A stretch of 64,000 bases of DNA from Planctomycetia bacterium (GCA_012269595.1 JAAXJX010000038.1:1-64000); one strand, 5' to 3'; positions 19,204 to 30,565 are shown, counted from the stretch's first letter. Program-made: numbers and translations. The notes: generated by a model not told the origin, from the sequence alone.

Positions 19204-20858
19204 TCCTCTTCCAGTTCCAGACGTGGGTAGACGATTCCCGGAGGGGAAAGCTCTCCTCCAGCGGTCAGCACTTCACACTCACCCAGTGTTTTCAACGCTT
19301 CTGCCGGTTCAGGTGCACAGAGAGAAAAGGCTGACAGCATCTTCTCTGAGGTGCTCGGCAGGAAGGGACTCAGCAAAACCCCGATGGCATGAACCACTTC
19401 GAGAAGAGCGGCCAGGTCCGCACCACAACGATCCAGATCCTCTTTACGACTCTTCCACGGTTCAGCCTGATCGAAGAGCCTGTTTCCATGGCGGGCCAAA
19501 GTCAAAACCCTGTCGAGGGCATCCCTGAACTTCTGCCTACCGAGGGAATCGTCCCATTTTTCACGGGCTTCTCTGATCACTGAGAGAATTTCCTCTCTCA
19601 AATTGGAATCCGCAGCATTCACAGGAACTCTGGAATCAAAGTTCTTCGCTGTGAAGGTCAACATTCTGTGTGCGAAGTTTCCGACAACATCAGACAGTTC
19701 ATCGTTGTTACGCTGGATAAAGTCTTCCCAGGTAAAGGAAGTATCTTTCCCCTCGGGAGCCACGGCAGTCAGGTAGTAACGAACGCGATCCGCATCAAAC
19801 CGCTCCAGGATCTCTTCGGCAGTGACCCCGACTCCTCTGGATTTTGAGAACTTCTCGCCCTTGAAGTTGAGATATTCGTTGGCCGGAATCGAAGTGGGCA
19901 AGTGGTATTCCCCCTGCCCCATCAACATGGCGGGCCAAATCACCGCATGGAAGATGATGTTGTCTTTACCGAGGAAGTGGACCAACTCCACATCCGGATC
20001 GACCCACCAGTCTTTCCATCCGTCTGGATTCCCCTGGTTCACAAAATGCTCTCTTGTGAAGGAGATATAGCCGATCGGTGCATCGAACCAGACGTAGAGA
20101 ACCTTGTCCTTCGCTTCCTCCAGAGGAACAGGCACTCCCCATTCAAGATCGCGGGTAATCGACCTTGCCGGCAGCCCTTCCCGAACGATTCCCCTGGCGA
20201 AGTTTCTGACATTGTCACGCCAGCCTTCACAGGATTTGAGCCACTCTTCCAAGCGTTCTTCGTAGCGATCCAGCCTGAAGAACCAATGGCGAGTGGGTAC
20301 GATCTGGGGTGTCCCCTTGCATACCGCACATTCCGGATCTTTCAGTTCTTCCTGTTCGTAGGACTTGCCACAGGCATCACACTGGTCACCCCGTGCTCCC
20401 TCTGCACCACAATGTGGGCAGGTTCCCTCCACGTACCTGTCAGGCAGAAATCGCTGACAGGGATCACAGAAGAATTGCTGGGTCACTTTCTCTTCGATGT
20501 CTCCACGCTCAAGAATCTTGCTGAAAAATTCCTGGGAGAGTTCCGCATGGCCTTCACAGGTGGACGTCCCGCTGTAGTGGTCAAAGGAGATCCCCAATGA
20601 GCCAAAGACTTTTTCCTGAATCCCCCTGTAGCGGGAAACCACTTCTTCAGGGGTACTGTTTTCATTTTGTGCAGAGATGGTCACTGGAACACCGTGATCA
20701 TCACTTCCACAAATGAAAACTGTCTCCACACCCTTGAGTCGCAAGTAGCGGTTGTAGGTATCCGCCGGCAGATACACTCCGGCGACATGACCCAAATGAG
20801 GGTGGTTATTGGCGTAGGGAAGTGCAGCGGTGATAAGGACCCGTCGCGGCTTGGTCAT
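19194..20858 (-). CDS. metG: Methionyl-tRNA synthetase
   Basis: 554 residues from ATG 20858 (GGAG four bases upstream; a GTG at 20873 would overlap the previous gene). Class I signature PYANNHPHLGH near residue 15 and KFSKS as the KMSKS loop near 335. Between residues ~140 and 190 are two zinc knuckles (CDPCQ...CPHC and CDAC...CAVC), as in the two-knuckle MetRS type. The C-terminal EMAP-like tRNA-binding/dimerisation domain found in E. coli MetG is absent, so this is the short form. Charges tRNA-Met for initiation and elongation. Follows DUF1844 by 11 nt, and its stop overlaps the end of the convergent ChaN-like gene. Confidence 0.96.
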   Translation of the reverse strand: MTKPRRVLITAALPYANNHPHLGHVAGVYLPADTYNRYLRLKGVETVFICGSDDHGVPVTISAQNENSTPEEVVSRYRGIQEKVFGSLGISFDHYSGTSTCEGHAELSQEFFSKILERGDIEEKVTQQFFCDPCQRFLPDRYVEGTCPHCGAEGARGDQCDACGKSYEQEELKDPECAVCKGTPQIVPTRHWFFRLDRYEERLEEWLKSCEGWRDNVRNFARGIVREGLPARSITRDLEWGVPVPLEEAKDKVLYVWFDAPIGYISFTREHFVNQGNPDGWKDWWVDPDVELVHFLGKDNIIFHAVIWPAMLMGQGEYHLPTSIPANEYLNFKGEKFSKSRGVGVTAEEILERFDADRVRYYLTAVAPEGKDTSFTWEDFIQRNNDELSDVVGNFAHRMLTFTAKNFDSRVPVNAADSNLREEILSVIREAREKWDDSLGRQKFRDALDRVLTLARHGNRLFDQAEPWKSRKEDLDRCGADLAALLEVVHAIGVLLSPFLPSTSEKMLSAFSLCAPEPAEALKTLGECEVLTAGGELSPPGIVYPRLELEEDQA

Positions 20859-20869
20859 GATGCTCCGGA

Positions 20870-22949
<2,080 letters not shown>

Positions 22950-23087
22950 CTAACAAAAACTTCGACTCCCACTGTCAGAAGCTTCTTCTCACAACATCAA
23001 ATCCACAGGTCACAAATCAGTCGAGGCGACGACAAATTTTGGCCACTGGAATTACCCTTACTGGACAGAATTCATCTGCCACAAGGA

Positions 23088-23858
23088 TCAGTCACTCCCT
23101 GCATCTTCCCGCATCCTGAGCGTCTTCTCCACGAATCGTTGATAATCTTCTTCAGTATCAATCCCCGGAGCAGCCCCTGAAACCTCCCCAACTGCGATTT
23201 CATGGCCAAATTCGAGCAATCTGAGTTGTTCCAGCCGTTCCTGGGACTCCAATTTGCCCACCGGCAGGGTCGTAAATTTTTTCAGCGATGAGGGCCTGAA
23301 ACCGTAAATTCCAATGTGCTGGAGCCACCCCTGCACCGGAATCTTCCCCGTCTCACTGTGAGGGATCGGTTCGCGGCTGAAAAATCGGGCTCGTCCCCGG
23401 TCGTCGAGGACCACCTTTACCCGATTGGGATCCCTGAATTGGCCTTCGGAATCGGGGTCGGTGTGGCGTGCCACCAACGTGGCTGCACTGCATTCCGGCT
23501 CCGACTCGAGCAGGTCAAAAAGCTTGAGGACGTGATCCGGATCCAGATCGGGTTCATCACCCTGAACATTCACCACACTGGTGTCCGCAGGGAGATCCAA
23601 CAGCTGGCACGCCTGGGCCACACGATCGGTTCCGCTCGCCAGCTCGGGTGAAGTTTCCACCACTTCACCACCAAACTCGCGAACCACATCGCCGATTTCA
23701 GGACCATCGGCGGCGACCACGACACGGGTGACTCCGGGAACAGATTTGCACACTTCATGTACATGGCGGATCAGCGGCCAACCGGTTCGGTCGAGCAGCA
23801 TCTTCCCCGGCAATCTGCTGGAGGCGATTCGGGCAGGAATGACAATTACGCGTGGCAT
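23088..23858 (-). CDS. kdsB: 3-deoxy-manno-octulosonate cytidylyltransferase (CMP-Kdo synthetase)
   Basis: 256 residues, normal length. N-terminal nucleotide-binding motif IPARIASSRLPGKML, SGTDRVAQA, NVQGDEPDL and FSREPIPH are all classic KdsB features. It activates Kdo with CTP for attachment to lipid A, so the organism probably makes an LPS-like outer membrane. No strong ribosome site is seen before the ATG at 23858. It is separated by 183 nt from pyrG and by 99 nt from the glycosyltransferase gene. Confidence 0.95.
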   Translation of the reverse strand: MPRVIVIPARIASSRLPGKMLLDRTGWPLIRHVHEVCKSVPGVTRVVVAADGPEIGDVVREFGGEVVETSPELASGTDRVAQACQLLDLPADTSVVNVQGDEPDLDPDHVLKLFDLLESEPECSAATLVARHTDPDSEGQFRDPNRVKVVLDDRGRARFFSREPIPHSETGKIPVQGWLQHIGIYGFRPSSLKKFTTLPVGKLESQERLEQLRLLEFGHEIAVGEVSGAAPGIDTEEDYQRFVEKTLRMREDAGSD

Positions 23859-23957
23859 CGAAGCAAATTAAATCGCCGGACCTGTCGTGTCCAGCCACCA
23901 ACCCCGTGTCAGGGATGATCCTCTTCGAGAGGTCCGCCCCCTCATGAGGTCAAACTC

Positions 23958-25007
23958 TCAAGAGGTGGACTGTGTGCTCAGGTTTTCATGAAGGGCTTCC
24001 AACTTGTCGAGCATCGTTCTCATGGGGAAGTGCTCACGGACATGCTCAATCCCCTTGCTGGCTTGACGCTGTGCCTTCTCGGGATCGGCGAGCAACTCCC
24101 TGCCCGCTTCTGCCAGAGCCTCGGGATCCCCGGGTTTGACGAGGGTACAGATCCCCTCCTCTCCCAAAAGAGAGAGGATTTCTCCTCCACCGGTCGCAAT
24201 CGTCGGAACTCCCCTCGCCAGACCCTCGAGAAGATGCAGACCTGAACCACCCCAATCGCTCACCAGCATCAGCAGATCGACTGCACGATAGACAGAATCC
24301 GGATCGGCTGGAGGAGCCGCAAAGGTCAGGACTCCATCCATATCCAGGGACTTGCTGAATCCCCGCAGCCGGGTTTCGTCGGGCCCCTCTCCCAGAATTG
24401 TGAACATTTTGTCGCCACTGGTTTTTCTCAGGATTGCCGCAGCTTCAATGAAATCATCGAGGCGACGACCTTTTTCCAATCGCCCCACAGTTCCGATCAC
24501 AGGAATCCCCGAAAAGCCTTTGGGTTCGTGATCGCTATTCGCCACTTCAATCCCGTAGGGGATCACCCGAATCTTGTCTTTGACGATTCCCAATTCATTG
24601 ACCAGGTGCTCACGCAAATCCTGATTGACGACCACTACCGCTGCAGCTGAGCGGGTCGAACGGGCAGACCGTTCCGAGCGCAACCATGAGTGAACAGTGT
24701 GCACGAAGGGAGTGTCGAGAGCTGCCGAAAGGCGATTGCTGATTCGAAGTGAACCGGGCCCTCCGGTCGCATGGATCAAATGTGGGTCAAACTCCTGAAG
24801 GAAACCCTGCATTTTCCTGCGAGCCAACCACGACGATGGGTTTTCGTAAACCTCGATGCCCAGTGAACGGAAGAGAGGCATGAACACACCTCCCCTGCAA
24901 ACCATTTGGATCTCGTGACCTCTCTGGAGAAGTCCGCGAACCATGCTGAGGGCGTAGGTAGTGGGGACAGACCAATCCAGTCGACCGGAAACGACCAACA
25001 AGCGCAT
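23958..25007 (-). CDS. Glycosyltransferase family 4-like (group 1)
   Basis: 349 residues from ATG 25007 (AGGGGGA four bases upstream); the open frame reaches 25229 but that extension runs through the queC promoter side and lacks protein character. GT-B fold features: N-terminal TYALSMVRGLLQRGHEI, ATGGPGS and HTVHSW in the acceptor domain; a C-terminal GTVGRLEKGRR, then ILGEGPDETRLR, and the EGLARGVPTIAT donor-binding segment. Transfers a sugar from an activated nucleotide donor to a glycan or lipid; the substrate is unknown. Neighbouring kdsB, epimerase, aminotransferase and exporter genes suggest surface polysaccharide synthesis. Confidence 0.88.
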   Translation of the reverse strand: MRLLVVSGRLDWSVPTTYALSMVRGLLQRGHEIQMVCRGGVFMPLFRSLGIEVYENPSSWLARRKMQGFLQEFDPHLIHATGGPGSLRISNRLSAALDTPFVHTVHSWLRSERSARSTRSAAAVVVVNQDLREHLVNELGIVKDKIRVIPYGIEVANSDHEPKGFSGIPVIGTVGRLEKGRRLDDFIEAAAILRKTSGDKMFTILGEGPDETRLRGFSKSLDMDGVLTFAAPPADPDSVYRAVDLLMLVSDWGGSGLHLLEGLARGVPTIATGGGEILSLLGEEGICTLVKPGDPEALAEAGRELLADPEKAQRQASKGIEHVREHFPMRTMLDKLEALHENLSTQSTS

Positions 25008-25108
25008 TGAATCCCCCTGACTCTGCAGATCCCATGAGCCGGGACTTGTTCCCCGACAAAGGTCAGGATATACGACAGAAACCCTTTCGACCAACAGGAG
25101 ATCCACCG

Positions 25109-25840
25109 ATGGCGATTCCTCCAGCCTTATCCGACTGTGATTCGATTGCACTGGCCAGTGGCGGACTCGATTCGTCCACAGTTCTGGCGATCGCCAGAGA
25201 TCAGGGATACAGACCTCTTCCACTCGCATTCCGTTACGGCCAACGCCATGAAGTGGAGTTGGATTGTGTCACCCGTGTGGCTGAGGCATTGGAACTGCCC
25301 GAGCCGCTGATCCTGGATCTTCCCTATTCAGCCATCGGCGGATCTGCGCTTCTCGGTGAAGGGGAAATCCCTCCTGAACCCGGAGATGGAGCGCAGAATC
25401 GTGATCACATTCCCAGCACCTACGTTCCTGCCAGAAATCTCGTTTTCCTCTCTCTTGCGGTAGCAGCGGCGGAAGCCAGGGGAGTCCGCGACATCTGGAT
25501 CGGCGTCAATTCCCTGGATTACAGCGGATACCCGGACTGTCGCCCGGAATTCCTCGAGGCTTTCCTGCGTACGATTCACCTTGGAACCCGTGACGGCTCC
25601 GGGTCCGATGAGCAGGGTGAACCCTATTGGCGTCTGCAAGCCCCCCTCGCACAGATGAGCAAGGCAGACATCGTCCTCAAGGCGACGGAACTGAATTTCG
25701 ATCTCTCTCTGACCCATTCCTGCTATGCCCCCACTGAGGATGGCTCTGCCTGTGGAATCTGCGACTCCTGTGGCCTGAGAAAAAGAGGCTTTGAAGAAGC
25801 AGGAGTCGAGGACCCCACCCGCTATGCTGAGAATGACTGA
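25109..25840 (+). CDS. queC: 7-cyano-7-deazaguanine synthase QueC
   Basis: 243 residues from ATG 25109 (AGGAG 8 nt upstream; upstream in-frame codons are rejected). The PP-loop ATPase motif LASGGLDSSTVLA is at ~14-26, PSTYVPARNLVFLSLA is family-specific, and the C-terminal zinc site has CGICDSC after an SCY segment. It makes preQ0 for queuosine tRNA modification. No other queuosine genes are in the window, and I saw no preQ1 riboswitch in the 101-bp divergent upstream region. Confidence 0.96.
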   Translation: MAIPPALSDCDSIALASGGLDSSTVLAIARDQGYRPLPLAFRYGQRHEVELDCVTRVAEALELPEPLILDLPYSAIGGSALLGEGEIPPEPGDGAQNRDHIPSTYVPARNLVFLSLAVAAAEARGVRDIWIGVNSLDYSGYPDCRPEFLEAFLRTIHLGTRDGSGSDEQGEPYWRLQAPLAQMSKADIVLKATELNFDLSLTHSCYAPTEDGSACGICDSCGLRKRGFEEAGVEDPTRYAEND

Positions 25841-25971
25841 AGTTCCACCAGGCAAATTTCTCTGCTGGGATAGAAATTTCTCCTGCTCTCAATGAGATCT
25901 CCACGTTAGCATCCCCGATAGTCTGTCCTGTGATGGGGTGGATATTGGCCTGTTCCGAGAGGATCTGAAAC

Positions 25972-26940
25972 GTGTCGAGAAGCATTCTGGTCACAGGGGG
26001 TGCCGGTTTTATCGGTAGCCACGTCTGTGAACACTTGCTCCAACGCGGCGATGAAGTCATCAGTCTCGATAATCTCGATGATTATTACGACCCCGCAATC
26101 AAGAAAGCACACCTGCAGCATCTTGCAGGGTTCCCGGGATTCACCTCTGTGGAGGGTGATATCCGCGATGGAGACTTCCTCGGCCAACTTGCAGGAAACT
26201 ACCGCATTGACGGAATCATTCACCTTGCCGCCCGTGCAGGAGTTCGTCCATCCATCCAGCAGCCAGGGCTCTATGTGGATGTCAATTTGAATGGAACCAC
26301 CCAACTGCTGGAGATGGCCAGAAACCATTCGATTGACCACTTCGTCTTCGCCTCATCCTCCTCGGTTTACGGTGACCGCAACGAAGTCCCCTTCCATGAA
26401 GAAGATCCCGTCGACAAACCGGTCTCTCCCTACGCTGCCACCAAAAAGGCCGGCGAAGTGATCTGTCATGCATTCCACCATTTGCATGGCATCAATATCT
26501 TTTGCCTGCGCTACTTCACCGTCTATGGCCCTCGACAAAGACCGGAAATGGCGATTCACCGCTTCACCTCACTCATCCAGAGTGGTCAGCCTGTCCCGAT
26601 GTTTGGGGACGGTTCGATGGAGCGTGATTTCACATATATCGACGACATCGTCAGGGGAACTGTTGCTGCACTCGACCGGGTCAACGGGTTCGAGATTCTC
26701 AACCTCGGCAATCATCGCAGTATTCGGCTGGATGCACTGATCGAGCTGATCGGTCAATCCTGCGGTAAGGATGTCATCATCGATCGCCAGCCAGCCCCGC
26801 CGGGAGATGTCTCGAAAACCTGTGCTTCTGTGGACAAGGCCGCAAAGTTGATCGGCTACAGCCCTGAGACTTCCATAGAGGACGGCATTGAAAAGTTTAT
26901 CACCTGGTACAACACCTCCGGGAATGCACACCAGCACTAG
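25972..26940 (+). CDS. NAD-dependent epimerase/dehydratase, UDP-glucuronate 4-epimerase-like
   Basis: 322 residues; GTG start at 25972 with GAGAGGA about 8 nt upstream. Extended SDR features: ILVTGGAGFIGSHV for NAD binding (residues ~4-17), SLDNLDDYYDP, ASSSSVYG with the catalytic Ser, and YAATKKAGE (YxxxK). RYFTVYGPRQRPEMA is typical of UDP-glucuronate and related 4-epimerases. It provides a sugar-nucleotide precursor for surface glycans; the exact sugar is uncertain. It is followed 12 nt later by the aminotransferase gene, probably in one operon. Confidence 0.9.
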   Translation: MSRSILVTGGAGFIGSHVCEHLLQRGDEVISLDNLDDYYDPAIKKAHLQHLAGFPGFTSVEGDIRDGDFLGQLAGNYRIDGIIHLAARAGVRPSIQQPGLYVDVNLNGTTQLLEMARNHSIDHFVFASSSSVYGDRNEVPFHEEDPVDKPVSPYAATKKAGEVICHAFHHLHGINIFCLRYFTVYGPRQRPEMAIHRFTSLIQSGQPVPMFGDGSMERDFTYIDDIVRGTVAALDRVNGFEILNLGNHRSIRLDALIELIGQSCGKDVIIDRQPAPPGDVSKTCASVDKAAKLIGYSPETSIEDGIEKFITWYNTSGNAHQH

Positions 26941-26952
26941 AAGAGGTTCCTC

Positions 26953-28086
26953 ATGAGCGACTCAACAAGAATCCGCATGGTGGCTGTCGGGCCCGATGAT
27001 GAGTTGGAAAAACGAGCCTGGCTCGATGCCCTTGAAAACGTGATCGACAACAATGGCTATTGCCTTGGTGCTTCGGTGGAAGAGTTTGAATCCCGCTGCA
27101 AGGAAGAACTGGGAGTCCGTCACGCACTCGGTGTTTCCAATGGAACTGATGGACTCAAACTGGCCCTGAAGGCGGTAGGAGTGAACGCAGGCGATGAGGT
27201 GATCCTTCCTGCATACAGCTTCTTTTCGACTGCCTCAGTGATAGCACACCTGGGCGCAATCCCTGTCTTCGTCGACCTTGACCCCAAGACACTGCTGATG
27301 GATCCAGAACGGATCCCTTCGGTGATCACAGAGAAGACGAAAGCCATCATGCCGGTCCAGCTGTATGGGCAGACCGCCGACATGAGTGCCATCATGAAGA
27401 TTTCAGCCGACTCCGGGATTCCTGTCGTCGAGGATGCGGCCCAGTCATTCGGAGTGCGTTACGAGGATCAGCCCGCAGGAGCCATCGGAAGTGCTGGGGC
27501 ATTCTCTTTTTATCCCACAAAAAACTTGGCTGCCGCAGGTGATGCAGGAATGGTTGTGACCCAGGACGACGAAATCGCAGAACGCATGCGTCAACTCAGG
27601 GTTCATGGTGACCTGGGTGGATACCGTCATCACAGTCTCGGCTGGAATGCACGGATGGACGGGTTTCAGGGTGCGATCCTGTCGATTCGCCTCGAACGAC
27701 TGGCAGGCCAACAGGAAGTACGTCAGCGAAACGCACAGGAGTACATCGAATCATTGACCCAACTTCAACTGCTGGATCGAATCCAACTGCTCGAAAGAAC
27801 TCCCGGTTCGGATCACTGTTGGCATCAATTCATTATTCTCGTCGAGGACAGAGACAAGGTTCGCCAACAACTGTCAGAAAAAGGAATAGACAGTGGCATC
27901 TACTATCCGGGAACCTTGCCTGCCCAACCCTGCTTTACTGATCTGGGTTACAAGGCGGAGAACTTCCCCATAGCCCAGGAAGCGGCCGAAAAGGTCCTCG
28001 CACTGCCGATTCACCACCGCCTGAATGAAGGCGACCCGCGACGGGTTGTGGAGACCCTGGCGGAGATCCTGCAGCCCACTCATTAA
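26953..28086 (+). CDS. DegT/DnrJ/EryC1/StrS-family PLP sugar aminotransferase
   Basis: 377 residues. Typical features: NNGYCLGASVEEFE near the N-terminus, SNGTDGLKLALKA and GDEVILPAYSFFSTA, VEDAAQSFG, and the PLP lysine in SFYPTKNLAAAGDAG at about residue 190. These enzymes aminate keto-sugar nucleotides. The epimerase 12 nt upstream may supply or process the same sugar. It is the last gene of its unit before a 343-bp convergent gap. Confidence 0.92.
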   Translation: MSDSTRIRMVAVGPDDELEKRAWLDALENVIDNNGYCLGASVEEFESRCKEELGVRHALGVSNGTDGLKLALKAVGVNAGDEVILPAYSFFSTASVIAHLGAIPVFVDLDPKTLLMDPERIPSVITEKTKAIMPVQLYGQTADMSAIMKISADSGIPVVEDAAQSFGVRYEDQPAGAIGSAGAFSFYPTKNLAAAGDAGMVVTQDDEIAERMRQLRVHGDLGGYRHHSLGWNARMDGFQGAILSIRLERLAGQQEVRQRNAQEYIESLTQLQLLDRIQLLERTPGSDHCWHQFIILVEDRDKVRQQLSEKGIDSGIYYPGTLPAQPCFTDLGYKAENFPIAQEAAEKVLALPIHHRLNEGDPRRVVETLAEILQPTH

Positions 28087-28122
28087 GGGATTCATCTGTG
28101 AAAAAGCAGGAGCAGGGTGGGT

Positions 28123-28178
28123 AAAAAATTTGGGAGGTGCTTCCGGTGATATAGAGGAACCGGTCGCACGCTCCCAAA
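28123..28178 (-). terminator. Intrinsic terminator for the minus strand
   Basis: Read on the minus strand, the outer arms at 28178-28171 and 28136-28129 pair over 8 bp, with inner stems of 4 bp and 5 bp separated by one bulge and a 2x2 internal loop. The terminal loop is 11 nt. The sequence leaves the hairpin as AA then six Ts. It would end transcripts from the exporter operon about 250-300 nt beyond its stop codon. Confidence 0.8.
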
Positions 28179-28270
28179 CAGCGAGGAAGAGTCTTGTTAA
28201 TGGCCCTGACTGTCCCGTCCTTCGACATGACCGATCTGGGCTTTGATTGTTAATAAGCAATCACGATGCC

Positions 28271-28296
28271 AATTCCGGGGAAAAATTCCCGGAATT
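28271..28296. other. Hairpin AATTCCGGG / CCCGGAATT
   Basis: Perfect 9-bp arms around an 8-nt A-rich loop in the convergent gap, about 185 nt after the aminotransferase stop. No U-run follows on either strand, so it is not a classic intrinsic terminator; it could protect a 3' end or belong to an RNA element. Confidence 0.4.
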
Positions 28297-28429
28297 CTCT
28301 CCAAATGGCAGTATTCGACGATTGGAGCAGTATTGGGCTGAAGGTGTCTTTCACGCCCCAATGACTAAACGAACATTCGGGAAAGACTAACAAACACCAT
28401 TTGGGTCAGTTGGCCAGATGTGGCCACAG

Positions 28430-30565
28430 TTATTGGCCTTTTTCGGCCACCCCGAGTTCCTGGAGATCCCTGAGACGCGAATAAAGGCCGCCCTGTGCCC
28501 TGAGTTCCTGATCCGACCCCTGCTCGACGATACGCCCCGATTCGAGGACCAGAACCCTGTTGGAATCCTGAATCGTCGCCAGACGGTGGGCGATGACCAG
28601 GACTGTGCGATCCTTCATCAGTCTTTCGAGGGCCGATTGGACCAGCTGTTCACTTTCCGAATCCAGTGCGGCCGTCGCTTCATCCAGAAGCAGAATCGGG
28701 GCGTCTCTGAGGAATGCCCGGGCAATGGTCAATCGTTGACGCTGTCCACCGGAGAGACGGTCTCCACGCTCACCCAGAACGGTCTGATAGCCATTGGGCA
28801 AGGCCATGATGTCCTCGTGGATCGCAGCCGCTTTGGCAGCGGCCTTCACCTGATCCGCCGTCGCATTCTGATCCGCACCTCGAATGTTGTCCTCAACAGT
28901 GGTGTTGAAGAGGAAGGGCTCCTGCCCCACATAGGCCATGTGCGACAAAAGCGAAGACCGGGTCACTGATTTGCTGTCGACGCCATCAAACAGGATTTCA
29001 CCCGAGTCCTGCTCCCGCAAACGGGCCAGCAAATCAAAAAGGGTCGACTTCCCGGCTCCGGACGGTCCCACCAGGGCGACTTTCTCCCCCTGACGAATCA
29101 CGAAAGAGATGCCCTCCACAGCCTGCTCTTCCTGACCAGGATAGCGATAAGAGACTTCGCGAAACTCGATCTTGTCAGAGAATCCGGTGAACTCATTTGC
29201 GCCCGGGTCATCCTGCATGCTGACCGGTGAATCGATGAGATCAAAGATACGATCTGTTGCAGCGGTGGACTCTGCAAGGGTGGTAATGATCTTGGCAACA
29301 TTCTTGATGGGTGTGTAACAGGAAACGATGGCTGCAAGGAAAATCGTGAAATCACCGAAACTGATGTCGACCAAGTCATTCAGCAAAAACCAACCACCGA
29401 AACCGATGACGGCTGCGGACAGAAGATTGTAGAGCCCTTCGACAAAGCTGCGTCCCTTCGCTCGGGCGATCTCTGTTCTGATCTGGGCTTTCTGGAGTGC
29501 CTCCGAGGTTTCACCAAACTGTTGCTGCCGTCTCTCTTCCAATCCAAAGGTTTTGACAACCCGGATTCCTGACATCAACTGGGACAAGCCCTCCGTCGTT
29601 TCGCCAACATGCGAAAGTGCTCCCTTGGTCCCCTTGCGAACTTTACGTGCCTGCCTGAAGACAGGAATCGTCAACAAGATCAGGAACGGAATCGTCAGCA
29701 GGGTCAATTTCCAGGAAGCAAAAAATGCCAGAGCCAACGAGAACAGGATCGTCAAAGGACTTTGAAGAAAATCTCCAAACAACAATTGGATCGATGACGA
29801 AAGAGTATTCACATCACCGACAGTCCTCGAGATGACGTCTCCATGAGTTCTCGATTCGTAAAAATCGAGAGACTGCGTCGAGAGTTTCCCAAACAGCTTT
29901 TTTCGGATATCGATGATCACCCGGATGCGAACTTCTTGCCCCATGATCACCCTGTAAAAGCCGGAAAACGCCACGGCGAGGGAAATCACAGCGAGAAAAG
30001 CCGCGCAAATCCAAAGCAGATTGGCTCCACCCGAACCGGGTGAGCCCGCAACGATCTCCAACTCCACAGGACCGGGGACCTCGACACGTCGGTATGCATC
30101 GCCTCTGCTATCCGCGATCCAATCCAGTTTGCCGTCAGTTCGAAATCTCAGAAGAACTGATTCTCCGGAGGAAGTGGTCGAAAGTTGACCTCCACCGACC
30201 AATACCGCACTTTCGATCAGGCCTTCCCTGACCTGAACCTGCCCTGCTTCATCACGGTCTGCTGGTATTCCCGAGATGGTGACAGATTCAAGAGCAAGTG
30301 ATGAGACTGTTTCGCTCGGAAGTTGAATGTCCCCGGGAATCACCGGGAGCACCTGATCTTCGACAAAAGAACTGACGCGACCACGCTCTTCGCGGTCACC
30401 CGGAGAAACGATACCGTCAATCACCAGTCCAATAGTGGCAATTCGAAGGCTGTTTGCCCCTGAATAAACCACCAACAGGAACAAAATAAACAGCACGGTA
30501 CCCCGATAGGGCCTCACATGACTCAGCAATCTCCATAGTCCGTGGGTTTTTTCAGGGGCGCTCAT
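28430..30565 (-). CDS. ABC exporter (MsbA-type, fused permease and ATPase) with an extra extracytoplasmic domain
   Basis: 711 residues against ~580 for MsbA. TM1 is at ~20-45. A ~135-residue insertion at about 48-183 (polar, beta-rich, no membrane segment) precedes TM2 (LLWICAAFLAVISLAVAF), after which the standard six-helix fold resumes (SRTHGDVISRTVGDV). The nucleotide-binding domain has Walker A VGPSGAGKST at ~497-506, LSGGQRQR near 605 and ILLLDEAT. Such transporters export lipids, lipid-linked glycans or peptides. The ATG overlaps the stop of the WaaE-like glycosyltransferase (ATGA), so the two are coupled and the cargo is probably a glycolipid, an inference. The substrate is not defined by the sequence. 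Confidence 0.92.
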   Translation of the reverse strand: MSAPEKTHGLWRLLSHVRPYRGTVLFILFLLVVYSGANSLRIATIGLVIDGIVSPGDREERGRVSSFVEDQVLPVIPGDIQLPSETVSSLALESVTISGIPADRDEAGQVQVREGLIESAVLVGGGQLSTTSSGESVLLRFRTDGKLDWIADSRGDAYRRVEVPGPVELEIVAGSPGSGGANLLWICAAFLAVISLAVAFSGFYRVIMGQEVRIRVIIDIRKKLFGKLSTQSLDFYESRTHGDVISRTVGDVNTLSSSIQLLFGDFLQSPLTILFSLALAFFASWKLTLLTIPFLILLTIPVFRQARKVRKGTKGALSHVGETTEGLSQLMSGIRVVKTFGLEERRQQQFGETSEALQKAQIRTEIARAKGRSFVEGLYNLLSAAVIGFGGWFLLNDLVDISFGDFTIFLAAIVSCYTPIKNVAKIITTLAESTAATDRIFDLIDSPVSMQDDPGANEFTGFSDKIEFREVSYRYPGQEEQAVEGISFVIRQGEKVALVGPSGAGKSTLFDLLARLREQDSGEILFDGVDSKSVTRSSLLSHMAYVGQEPFLFNTTVEDNIRGADQNATADQVKAAAKAAAIHEDIMALPNGYQTVLGERGDRLSGGQRQRLTIARAFLRDAPILLLDEATAALDSESEQLVQSALERLMKDRTVLVIAHRLATIQDSNRVLVLESGRIVEQGSDQELRAQGGLYSRLRDLQELGVAEKGQ

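Larger units (their letters stand above)
28087..28429. other. 343-bp convergent intergenic region rich in hairpins
   Basis: It lies between the ends of the aminotransferase (+) and the ABC exporter (-), where a short gap would be expected. It contains a minus-strand terminator (28123-28178), a 9-bp hairpin (28271-28296) and a small GATTG/CAATC hairpin near 28244-28261. No open frame with protein character and no tRNA, SRP, tmRNA or 6S signature was recognised. It could encode a minus-strand small RNA ending at the terminator or simply be a long 3' UTR. Confidence 0.45.

Noticed and set aside
25008-25229. N-terminal extension of the group 1 glycosyltransferase
   Set aside because: The extra 74 residues have no family similarity and would overlap queC; ATG 25007 has a strong ribosome site.
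28185-28197. Shared 13-mer GGAAGAGTCTTGT with 57750-57762 as a common regulatory element
   Set aside because: Dozens of 13-base matches are expected by chance within 64 kb, and the flanking sequences do not match.
28087-28429. SRP RNA, 6S RNA or tmRNA in the convergent gap
   Set aside because: The GGUCAGG...GGAAG core of SRP RNA, the 6S open-bubble plan and the tRNA-like ends of tmRNA are not present.
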